Assembly (NCBI GenBank): GCA_017134815.1
Contig: CP071032.1
Location: forward strand, 1,523,501-1,587,500
DNA length: 64,000 nt
From: Lentisphaerota bacterium
GTDB lineage: Bacteria; Verrucomicrobiota; Lentisphaeria; Victivallales; Victivallaceae
Direction of reading: 5' to 3'
This document shows, one piece after another, positions 9,069 to 17,414 of the stretch (within the stretch, counting starts at the first letter, position 1; each line of letters begins with the position of its first letter). The notes beneath the pieces were generated by a model, which saw only the letters and a list, made by a program, of their open reading frames with translations, was not told the origin of the DNA and did no database searches. Both the position numbers and the translations under genes were made by a program.

Positions 9069-9971
9069 TTAGTACCTGCCATTCAACACCATTTCAAGGG
9101 CAACAGTCCCGACAATTCCCAAACTTTCCCCTGAGACAGCGTCAAGATTGTCCGCACTTGTATGCCAGAATGAATTACCCGGGCCAAAATTGAAATCGAT
9201 AATATCTATTGCAGGAATACCGATTTTCTGAAACGGGTATTGATCATCAAGAATATCATCTCCAGAAACCTCAAAGTACTTTCCAAGTCCGTGCTTCTTT
9301 ACCGCAGAATGTAAATTATTCAACATTATTTCAGAGCTGCTGCTTGGCAAGGTAATTTTCAGGTCCCTGTCTCCAACCATATCCAGCACGATAACACCAC
9401 GGCATAAATTTTTTTTCCCAGATCTTTCCAGCTCTCGGGCATAATAACGACTGCCGAATAAACCGTCATCAGGGCCGTATTGATCAATACATTCCTCTCC
9501 ATCAAAAAAGACAAAGTACAGCGAATAACTCGGCTTTATGCCCGCGTCTTTAATCGCACGTATCATTTCAAGGGAAACTGCTACGCCTGAAGCCCCGTCA
9601 TTGGCCCCCTGGAATTTAATATTTCCCGGCAGGCGCTTTGTATCAAAATGACACCCAATTATAATAAATTCCTTACTGGTTCCCGGCAATACAGCCTCAA
9701 CATTTACAAATTTCATATCGCCAAGCGGCGTTTTGTTAGTAAAGGCCTGCTTACGGCAAACCGCACCATATTTTTTAGCCGTATTATAGATATACTCAAT
9801 CTGGGCAAAATTCTCAGCGGTACCAGATGGCCGGTTTCCAAAAGCAACAATTTTCTTTAAAATATCAAATGCATTATTCTTGTCAAAGAGCGGTATCGCA
9901 ACTTCCTTGCTGCCACAACCGCAGCAAACTGAAAATATCAGCAGCAAAGCTGTAGTTTTTATTAATTTCAT
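9069..9971 (-). CDS. M28-family zinc peptidase / glutaminyl-cyclase-like lipoprotein
   Basis: The fold is that of M28 aminopeptidases and bacterial glutaminyl cyclases. The metal-binding pattern is complete: H108 and D110 (GCHFD), D125 (ANDGASG), E159-E160 (FFDGEE), D197/D201 (LDMVGD) and H270 (FWHTSADNLD). The N-terminus is a short signal sequence rich in Cys (VCCGCGS), probably a lipobox with C19 as the lipidated residue, so the product should sit in the envelope. At 300 residues it is compact. It lies 36 bp downstream of the secretin operon on the same strand and may be its last gene. Peptidase and glutaminyl cyclase cannot be separated by eye. Confidence 0.85.
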   Translation of the reverse strand: MKLIKTTALLLIFSVCCGCGSKEVAIPLFDKNNAFDILKKIVAFGNRPSGTAENFAQIEYIYNTAKKYGAVCRKQAFTNKTPLGDMKFVNVEAVLPGTSKEFIIIGCHFDTKRLPGNIKFQGANDGASGVAVSLEMIRAIKDAGIKPSYSLYFVFFDGEECIDQYGPDDGLFGSRYYARELERSGKKNLCRGVIVLDMVGDRDLKITLPSSSSEIMLNNLHSAVKKHGLGKYFEVSGDDILDDQYPFQKIGIPAIDIIDFNFGPGNSFWHTSADNLDAVSGESLGIVGTVALEMVLNGRY

Positions 9972-10007
9972 ATTTCCTGACTAAATTAATTTCTCAATAA
10001 AATTGAG

Positions 10008-12380
10008 CTATTTCAACCTCTTAAAATCAGCCAGACCTTTTTCTCTGACATCCGGAAAGAATGCCGTTCCGTCAGGCTTCACAAGTTTGCAATGCAGAAA
10101 AATCAGAAGATTGATTTTTTCCGACTGTGTAGACCTGCTTTGAAAAGCCCGTCCAATCAAGGGAATTTCTCCGAGAATCGGGACTTTATCTTCAATAATG
10201 CGGGTGTTGTCTCTAATAATACCGCCAATAACAATGTATTCGCCATCATTTATGCTGATCTGGGTATCTATAGTACGAGCTGCGATAATTGGTTTAAGAA
10301 TCTTCTCCGTTCTTTTCAACGGCTTGCCGCCGCCGCTGTCACCACCAACACTAACATCATATTCATATTTTGTCCAGTCCACCAGACTTTGAACTGTCGG
10401 ATTCATACGCATGGTAATCACACGGCGGTTTATATCCACCTGAGGAGTAACCCGCAGAATAATCCCCAGCTCTTTGGGATCGGAGAACTCCGGGATTGCA
10501 CTCACATAAGAGAAATACTGAGTATTAGCCTGATTGCCTCCGGAAGTCGTGGTCAGCTTGGCCTCCGTGTAATCATCCGGGAAATACACTTCCCTGACCA
10601 TCCGGATTGAAGCCTCTTTGCCGTCAGTAGTTGTGATCCTCGGAGCAGACAGAAGGTTTTTCGAATCTGCCTGATTCAGCGCCCGGATTGTAAAATTAAA
10701 ATTAAACCCGTTTACTGAGCGGTTATAGACAAACATGGTGTCAAGCTGCGGCGCGATAGTCCGTACCAGCGTATTATTTGCATCCATCTGCAGCTGTCCG
10801 TTCGCAGTCCCGGGATCAGTTGATGAACTGCTTATTACCCAGTCAAACCCTAATTCCTTCAAGTCGTTCTGCTCGATTTCAACAAATTTAGCCTGAATCT
10901 GCACCATTGGATTTTTGGCATTAAGTTCATTCTGAATAATACTTTCAATCTTCTGCAGATTTTCAACGGTATTAGTCGCAAAAAGGCGGCTGATTCCGGC
11001 ATCATAAACCATATCTGCGCCTTTGGGGAAAGTTATGCCGCGTGACTGAAAATGCCTGATCAATGCCTCTTTATCCTCTCCACCACCTATTGCCGAAAGC
11101 GACCTCTGTTTCACAGGAAAGATCTTTGTCTCAACTCCTTCAATCGGGATATCTTTAGAAAAAATTACAACCGAATACTGCTCCACAGCAAAGTTGAGCT
11201 GCGCATTTTCACAGAGAAGAGCAATTGCCTCATAAAGGCTTTTCTTGCTGAGAAGCAGATTTACAATCGGATAACGACTGAGATCAACATCCTCTGAATC
11301 TTCATCCATATCCTCTTCGTCACTTGCAGAAACTTCTTCTCCGGCTTTTATCTTATTACCGGAAACTTCGTCACCGGTGGGAGTTATTCGCAGGAAAATA
11401 TTTACCCCTTTACCTTCCGGATCTAGTTTTTTACTCTGTACCCGCAGGTAATTAACTGCCGTCGGCAAGGGAAAATCCTCAAAGTTAATCTTATCAATAA
11501 TGATGCTTTTAAGCTTTTCTTTCAGCTTATTTGTAACCGAACTCTTTGACACAGCCCCATCAAGTATATCCTTATTGCCGACAACGGATTCCGGCACTAT
11601 TGGAGTAGCGTACTTCCATTCAACCTCTGCCATTCGTTCTTTATTTAGATTATATGAACGATGAACTCCTGCGTCGTTTATTCGGAAACTCACTGAGCGC
11701 AGGCCTTGATTCGCCTCCGAATTGTAAGGATCAAGCAGCAATACCTGTTCATACTTTTCTTTGGCCCGGTCAAGACGATTCTCGCGAATAAGGGCTCTTG
11801 CCTGACGCATCAAAACATCAATATCATATTTCTGCTTTTCAAGATTCGGTATAAGCTTGTTCAATGCAACCTCGTCCTTCCTTTCCAAAGCCGCTTTATA
11901 ACGCTTATATCGCTTAATATTTTTTTCAAGCCTTGAACGTGAAGGAGGATAAATCGCAATGGCTTTTTCAGTCAGCGTTATGGCCTCATCATATTCTTTG
12001 GCATTAGCATTATCCTCTGCCTGCTGTGCCAGGTCAGTCGCCCAGTAACTGTACGCTTTGTAAACCTGCTCCTGACAGGCTTTAATTTTACGTTTAATCG
12101 CTTCAGCTTGTCCACCGTTAATCTTTCTGAAGGTTTCAACAGCGTGAATATAGCTGTCAATGGCCTCTTTGTATTTGTTATCAAGCAGAAGCTTATTACC
12201 ATGTTTAAAAAAGTTGTCCGCCTTTACCTCAGTCTGCTGCTCCGCAACAACCTGCTTGCCAATGGACTGCTTAATCCCCTTGAGTACAGTCTGTCCGCCT
12301 TGCGCAAATGCAGCTGAAGCAGCACAAATTAACGTGAAACAAGATATCAACTTATACATATATACTACCTTATATTTCAT
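10008..12380 (-). CDS. Secretin, second paralog (Amuc_1098/PilQ/GspD-like)
   Basis: Secretins form the outer-membrane channel of type IV pili and type II secretion. A signal peptide is followed by TPR-like helices (about 50-245), an N0/STN-like region (about 290-410), one N1-like repeat (430-490) and the secretin core to the end. The core shows the family signature near the C-terminus (INDGEYIVIGGIIRD, VPILGEIPLIGRAF, INLLIFLHCKLV). It is paralogous to the gene 23 bp upstream, with the same domain order. The start used has GGGG before it; a second ATG at 12359 would give a cleaner signal peptide (MYKLISCFTLICAASAAFA). It is the last secretin gene of the operon. Confidence 0.9.
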   Translation of the reverse strand: MKYKVVYMYKLISCFTLICAASAAFAQGGQTVLKGIKQSIGKQVVAEQQTEVKADNFFKHGNKLLLDNKYKEAIDSYIHAVETFRKINGGQAEAIKRKIKACQEQVYKAYSYWATDLAQQAEDNANAKEYDEAITLTEKAIAIYPPSRSRLEKNIKRYKRYKAALERKDEVALNKLIPNLEKQKYDIDVLMRQARALIRENRLDRAKEKYEQVLLLDPYNSEANQGLRSVSFRINDAGVHRSYNLNKERMAEVEWKYATPIVPESVVGNKDILDGAVSKSSVTNKLKEKLKSIIIDKINFEDFPLPTAVNYLRVQSKKLDPEGKGVNIFLRITPTGDEVSGNKIKAGEEVSASDEEDMDEDSEDVDLSRYPIVNLLLSKKSLYEAIALLCENAQLNFAVEQYSVVIFSKDIPIEGVETKIFPVKQRSLSAIGGGEDKEALIRHFQSRGITFPKGADMVYDAGISRLFATNTVENLQKIESIIQNELNAKNPMVQIQAKFVEIEQNDLKELGFDWVISSSSTDPGTANGQLQMDANNTLVRTIAPQLDTMFVYNRSVNGFNFNFTIRALNQADSKNLLSAPRITTTDGKEASIRMVREVYFPDDYTEAKLTTTSGGNQANTQYFSYVSAIPEFSDPKELGIILRVTPQVDINRRVITMRMNPTVQSLVDWTKYEYDVSVGGDSGGGKPLKRTEKILKPIIAARTIDTQISINDGEYIVIGGIIRDNTRIIEDKVPILGEIPLIGRAFQSRSTQSEKINLLIFLHCKLVKPDGTAFFPDVREKGLADFKRLK

Positions 12381-12403
12381 CTAATCCCCGTAACCTTTTC
12401 ATA

Positions 12404-14860
12404 TTATCTGTAAAACTCAGGTACACCGTGTCTGCGGTTGCGGCGAACCGGAATACCGTCATTATTAATCAACCTGGTGGTGACAAAAATCAAAAGATTC
12501 TTTTGCTCTGTATAAGCCAGCTGGCTGCTGAAAAAACGCCCGATAAATGGTATGTCCCCAATGACCGGCCACTTATCATCTCGGAAAATGTTTTGATTAT
12601 CAACCATTCCCCCCAGCACGATAGTTTCCCCGTCATAGACAGTGATATGAACATCGAGATCACGCCTGGCTATCTCCGGCATCGAAATATTAAATGTCTG
12701 ACTGACACCATTTACAATGGTCCCGTCACCAAGCACCTGTCCGGTCTGGATATTAACCGGATAGTCTGTAAACTTTACAAAACTCACTATTTGCGGTGCC
12801 AGATGCAGATTGATTGTGTACATATCCGGGTCTACAACTGGTTTTACTGTCAATAAAATACCGATATCAGTAGCATCGCCGAATTCGGGTACTGGAGCCT
12901 GAATTTCCACGGTCTGGTTGTTTACATTAACTTCAGGGTCCTCCCATGACTCCGGGTAATACTCCTCACGAACCATTCTTATAGTTGCACTGCTGCCACT
13001 GACAGTAATTACCTTTGGAGCAAACAAAGTTTCCGAGCGCTGATTTTGAGCAATGGCATTGACCGACAAAGTCAAATCAACTCTGGTTCCCTCGCCGAAA
13101 AGCGCTTTCCCAAAATTCGGAAAGATCTTGAGATTGTTTACCATTTTGTAACTGCCGCCATAACCGGAAGCATTAGGATCAGTAATACTCTCATAATGCC
13201 TGACCGGATTTTTCTGCAGGTTTTCCTGTTCACCAGCCGCATTGGTAAATTCATTAATCCACCATCCCGGATGATCTGCATTTTGGGAGTTGGCTATGTA
13301 GGGCACACTGAAACTCCAGTCAAATCCCAGTTCCTCAATATCCGTGCTGGTAACTTCGACAATTTTGGTTTCTACCATAACCATAGGCTTTTTAATTAAT
13401 TCAAGCTGCCTGAGAATACTGTCCATTTTACGCAGGTTCGTCAAAGTATTTTTTACAATCAGCTTGCCGGTTCTGGGTTCATAGGCAATGGTCGCCCCTT
13501 CGCCAAATTTTATCCCTCGATCCTCAAAATACTTTTTCAATGCAGCCTGAGTAACATCTAAAGAAACTTCTGATTTTTCAGCTGTATCTTCAAAAGCGCC
13601 CTCAGTATCAAAAAAATCACCGCCGCCTGAAGTTATTTTCTCTGCTTCCTTATCTCCATCACCGCTGCCGACATCACTGCCAATAACATCAGAAATTAAA
13701 TCTGCACGCACGATAAAGTCCCTGGTCTGCATCTCGTCAACATTGGTACCAATAATCACCGCGTCAGCCGTAACTTTAGATTTCAGTCCAACATTCTGGC
13801 AGAGATATCGCAAAATTTCACTAAGCGGAATGTTCGTAAAGCTCATAGTTACTTTCGGCAGAGAGTCCGCAACTTTTTTGGGGAAACCGGGGATAATACT
13901 TACCCCTATTTTTTCCGGGTCATTAACAGCACTGCGATTGCTTAGGTAGCGTATTACTGAATAAATATCAGCTGACTCAAAATCGATCTTCAAAAATATT
14001 ATATTCTCAAGCCTGTCATACAGTTGAATGTTTTCCGAAGTTTTAACTTTTGCAGAACCGCTTATTATCCGCCCCGCCTGGGTCGGCAGCACCGGGTCAT
14101 TCCACACCCAGGTATTGTACGCCAGCATATCCCTGACATCAGCTTTGCGTCTTTCCATTGCAAATTTATATAATTCATTATAAATATCATCCAGCATACG
14201 CATTGCCTGTTTATTGTAGGGGTCTTCCAGCAATATCTGCTCAGCCTTCCCTCTCGCTTTCTCAAACATCTTATGCTTGAACAGCACTTGTGCCTGGCGA
14301 TAAAGCAGCTCAAGTTTAGCGTCTTCCTCAGGAATGTTTTTAGCAAAGCTATTTATATCTGCCTTGAGCCTTATTTCTGCCTGCCTCTTACCCTTCTTGC
14401 ATTCCTCCATGAAGGCAAGGACCTCTTTACTCTGCGAAGGATCAATAATCGTTACTTCAGCAACTATATTTAACGCCTGTTCATATTTACCCCTGATAAA
14501 CGCTTTTCTGGCTTTTGCCATAACGCTGCGTCCCCACAGGTATTTGAACTTTTTATATTCTTCAGCCAGTTTTTTTTGCCTGAATGCGGCTATTTTACCG
14601 CTGAGGCTTCCGAGCTTTTTACTGGCTTTCTCATAAAATGCAGATGCGTCGGCGAAATTCCTTTTTCTTCGAGCCTGCCTGGCCTTTTCAGTTAGGATGT
14701 CAACTTCAGCCAGCAGTATGGCATGTTGCTCTTTGGCGCCTAATACCGCGTTTTCAATATCAGATTCGGCGGCCGCTGCTCCCATCAAAGCAAATGCAGC
14801 AAAAGAGACAGTAAAAATCAAAACCGCCTTTTTATGTACTTTTCTATATGTAATCACCAT
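12404..14860 (-). CDS. Secretin, first paralog (Amuc_1098 family type IV pilus outer membrane protein)
   Basis: This 818-residue protein has the Amuc_1098 plan: a signal segment (about 12-31), TPR-like helices (35-245), an N0/STN-like region (290-370), an acidic Gly/Glu linker (390-440), an N1-like repeat (455-495) and a C-terminal secretin core. The closing signature includes VYDGETIVLGGMVDN and WPVIGDIPFIGRFFSS. It should form the outer-membrane pore of the pilus-like machine. It lies 36 bp after the Amuc_1099-like gene and 23 bp before the second secretin. Position next to the 1099-like gene makes this copy the better candidate for the Amuc_1098 orthologue. Confidence 0.92.
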   Translation of the reverse strand: MVITYRKVHKKAVLIFTVSFAAFALMGAAAAESDIENAVLGAKEQHAILLAEVDILTEKARQARRKRNFADASAFYEKASKKLGSLSGKIAAFRQKKLAEEYKKFKYLWGRSVMAKARKAFIRGKYEQALNIVAEVTIIDPSQSKEVLAFMEECKKGKRQAEIRLKADINSFAKNIPEEDAKLELLYRQAQVLFKHKMFEKARGKAEQILLEDPYNKQAMRMLDDIYNELYKFAMERRKADVRDMLAYNTWVWNDPVLPTQAGRIISGSAKVKTSENIQLYDRLENIIFLKIDFESADIYSVIRYLSNRSAVNDPEKIGVSIIPGFPKKVADSLPKVTMSFTNIPLSEILRYLCQNVGLKSKVTADAVIIGTNVDEMQTRDFIVRADLISDVIGSDVGSGDGDKEAEKITSGGGDFFDTEGAFEDTAEKSEVSLDVTQAALKKYFEDRGIKFGEGATIAYEPRTGKLIVKNTLTNLRKMDSILRQLELIKKPMVMVETKIVEVTSTDIEELGFDWSFSVPYIANSQNADHPGWWINEFTNAAGEQENLQKNPVRHYESITDPNASGYGGSYKMVNNLKIFPNFGKALFGEGTRVDLTLSVNAIAQNQRSETLFAPKVITVSGSSATIRMVREEYYPESWEDPEVNVNNQTVEIQAPVPEFGDATDIGILLTVKPVVDPDMYTINLHLAPQIVSFVKFTDYPVNIQTGQVLGDGTIVNGVSQTFNISMPEIARRDLDVHITVYDGETIVLGGMVDNQNIFRDDKWPVIGDIPFIGRFFSSQLAYTEQKNLLIFVTTRLINNDGIPVRRNRRHGVPEFYR

Positions 14861-14896
14861 ACCATACCCTATATAATTAACTGGATTATTGCTTTA

Positions 14897-16132
14897 TCAG
14901 ATATTTAATTCAGGCAAAGCGAAAGAGTCCTTTTTTTGCTTTTTTGTTTTCCTGCTGCCGGAATCCTCACTGTCCATATCAGTTTCTTTTTTACCACCTT
15001 TTACAACGAGAGACATCTGTGGTTTCTCATTAATAATGGCAGTTTTCTTTCTCCGATAACCGCCTCTGATTTTAATTTGACGTTTTTTAGTATCTATCTC
15101 AAGAACTTTATATTTTGAAATACGGGTCTTCTTATTGCCTAATGAGAACTTATCCCCACTGTCAAGCTGATACTCCCGCCCATTACTCAAATCCACCACA
15201 ATAGCTTTGGGCAAAGGAGAATAAACCGGCTTACCGACCTGCATGACAATAGTAAATCTGTCGTCATCAGACTTCAATGTGACGGTTGAATTATCTTTTT
15301 TCAAAATACTGTTGCCGCGCTTTATCTCTTTTACATTATGCGTAATATCCACAATTGAATACCCACGCCGATCCAGAGTAATCGGATCACCCAGAGTTAT
15401 AAACTTAGTCTTTTTACCGTTGTTGACATTAACCTGAACGTCCCAGTTTTTCTTATCTTTTCCAGAAGCAATCACTTTCATCAGTTCTGCATCCAAAACG
15501 GTTCTCCTGAGATCAACCAGTTTGAGACGTTTGTACATCGGAGGGTGTGATTTCGCATTATTGATATTTGTCTTGTTGTTATACTCAAACAAGTTGCTGA
15601 ATCCATCATTATCAAGGTCATCATTCGCATCTTCTGGGAACTTTGGATCAAGCCCTATTTTCTCTTCTACAGCATTTGGAATACCATCGTTATCCCAGTC
15701 ATTGGGCTTGAAAACAAAAGCCTTTTCCTTACTTTCAACTTTTACAGGCTTTGGCAGCGGCTTGCCACAACCGTGAATCGGACATTTATGCGGCGGGTTC
15801 AGAAAAAAGAATTTTGGCACAATTTTTCGACAGTGCGGACACCTTGCGCACTTAAACGGGACTAAAAGGTCCGTGTAAACCTTATCCCCTTTAACCCTTG
15901 GAACAGACCTTTGCCATTCACTGCCCTTGTTGAAAAGCTTATCAAGTACATACTGGTCTTTTAAAAAGTCAACGGGGCGATAATCTGCTCTCGGGGTTGG
16001 TATTTTAAGGTCTTCCTTGGTTATTTCATTTGTGGATTTGATAATTTTGATGAGATAAATAAGCAGCATAATAAAAACTATCAGCAGGAGCGATAATATA
16101 ATTTTCTCATAATGTCTTTTCAAAAAATCCAA
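14897..16132 (-). CDS. Amuc_1099-like pilus system protein with zinc-knuckle and calcium repeats
   Basis: The assignment rests on position between the Amuc_1100-like and secretin genes and on general layout. A single N-terminal membrane helix (about 11-30) anchors the 411-residue protein. A Cys-rich knuckle follows at about 94-125 (CARCPHC ... CPIHGCG). Two thrombospondin type 3-like calcium motifs come next (DWDNDGIPNA and NDDLDNDGFSN, about 143-175). The rest is beta-rich with a basic tail. The start is TTG at 16132, supported by AAGGAG eight bases upstream; no ATG is well placed. It probably links the inner-membrane platform to the secretin, as PilP does; this role is inferred. Confidence 0.75.
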   Translation of the reverse strand: MDFLKRHYEKIILSLLLIVFIMLLIYLIKIIKSTNEITKEDLKIPTPRADYRPVDFLKDQYVLDKLFNKGSEWQRSVPRVKGDKVYTDLLVPFKCARCPHCRKIVPKFFFLNPPHKCPIHGCGKPLPKPVKVESKEKAFVFKPNDWDNDGIPNAVEEKIGLDPKFPEDANDDLDNDGFSNLFEYNNKTNINNAKSHPPMYKRLKLVDLRRTVLDAELMKVIASGKDKKNWDVQVNVNNGKKTKFITLGDPITLDRRGYSIVDITHNVKEIKRGNSILKKDNSTVTLKSDDDRFTIVMQVGKPVYSPLPKAIVVDLSNGREYQLDSGDKFSLGNKKTRISKYKVLEIDTKKRQIKIRGGYRRKKTAIINEKPQMSLVVKGGKKETDMDSEDSGSRKTKKQKKDSFALPELNI

Positions 16133-16156
16133 CGTTCAGTCTCCTTCGAGTACCAT

Positions 16157-17395
16157 TTATTTCAGAGGTGAATAGATCACATAATCTACTTCGAACGAAG
16201 CAATACAGTCAGTAATATTTCCGATTATCACTTTCCCGTAATCCGCACGGGCATTGAACTGTAAACCTTTTTCCTGCTGCATTCGTTTCTTTTTGTAATA
16301 TTCCATAATAGATTTTTTAGCTTCTTCGTTTTCCAGCTCCTCACTGCTTTTCTTTTCTTCACCCAGTAATCGTGAAAATTTATCATCGCCGCGCTGTGAC
16401 GCGCTCCTGATTGTTTGAGCTTCATCTTTAATCAGCTTGACCGACATTTTTTTTATCAAATAGACCCGATTGTCCTTATAAGCATGGTAAAGAATCCTGA
16501 TCAGGCTGCGAATCGACTCAATGCTGCCGGTGACGGTAAAAGAAAACCTGTAATATCTGAAGTCTCCATCAATACGCGGCTCCAAAGCCCTCTTGCTGAA
16601 AGCATCAAGCTGAGAAATTTTTGCGTCAGCAATTCTTCTACCCAGGTCAGAAATGATTTCCCAGCATTTCACTATTCTCGGGATGTTCGCTTTCGAGGGC
16701 AGCTGCTGTTCATCAAAAGAAAACATGGAAGCGTTATTTCCAAAACTGATCTTATTCTTCTTTTTCTTTTTGCTGTCATCATAGTAATCAATCATGCTGT
16801 AACGCATTTTTCGCATAAAAGCCTTGCAGTTTATAGAAGAATTTCCCAGAATTCTGTCTATGCCCAGCGCTGCAAGAAATATCCCGTCAACATTATTAGC
16901 GCTTATCTTTTCAATAGTGCACTTCTGAGCTTCAATCGCAAAAGCCTGCATCGCCTTGTTCCAAAGTTCAAGGCCGCCTTTTACGGATAATTTATACTTT
17001 CTGTACACTTGCTCCCTGATAGAACCGGTTTTTATGCTTTTTTCCCAGAAGCGCAAAAAGTCACTTTTAAATTTCGGCAGCGGCACCCCGAGTTCCCGGG
17101 CAAATGCCTGCAAAGCGGTGTTGTATGGATGCCCAAAATGTCTATGCAGCTCTCTGGTTTTTTCTATTAGGATACCGGTATCATTATTAATCATGTCAAT
17201 GTTCTTTTGCACCGGAGTCGGACGTTTGGCGGCTATTTTTTTAATTTCACCGCGAAGTTTTTCTTTCTCAGCTGCATATTCAGTCATTAAAGAGTGTTTA
17301 TTAAAAACCAGATACCCAAGTATAAACACTGCAATGAGCGAAATCCCCATGAAAACCAGCATTACAATATTCTTCTTTACGAATTTACTATTCAT
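16157..17395 (-). CDS. Amuc_1100-like pilus protein (PilO-type topology)
   Basis: In Akkermansia, Amuc_1100 is an abundant envelope protein of this locus, known as a TLR2-active protein. This 412-residue homologue candidate has a short cytoplasmic start, one membrane helix (about 11-29), a coiled coil (33-60) and a periplasmic domain, the layout of PilO/GspM. Assignment relies on gene order and topology more than on sequence identity, which I cannot measure here. Any immune activity must not be assumed. An in-frame GTG at 17398 directly precedes the ATG chosen. It begins 19 bp after the PilM-PilN gene. Confidence 0.75.
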   Translation of the reverse strand: MNSKFVKKNIVMLVFMGISLIAVFILGYLVFNKHSLMTEYAAEKEKLRGEIKKIAAKRPTPVQKNIDMINNDTGILIEKTRELHRHFGHPYNTALQAFARELGVPLPKFKSDFLRFWEKSIKTGSIREQVYRKYKLSVKGGLELWNKAMQAFAIEAQKCTIEKISANNVDGIFLAALGIDRILGNSSINCKAFMRKMRYSMIDYYDDSKKKKKNKISFGNNASMFSFDEQQLPSKANIPRIVKCWEIISDLGRRIADAKISQLDAFSKRALEPRIDGDFRYYRFSFTVTGSIESIRSLIRILYHAYKDNRVYLIKKMSVKLIKDEAQTIRSASQRGDDKFSRLLGEEKKSSEELENEEAKKSIMEYYKKKRMQQEKGLQFNARADYGKVIIGNITDCIASFEVDYVIYSPLK

Positions 17396-17414
17396 CACTT
17401 TTTTAAATTAACAG

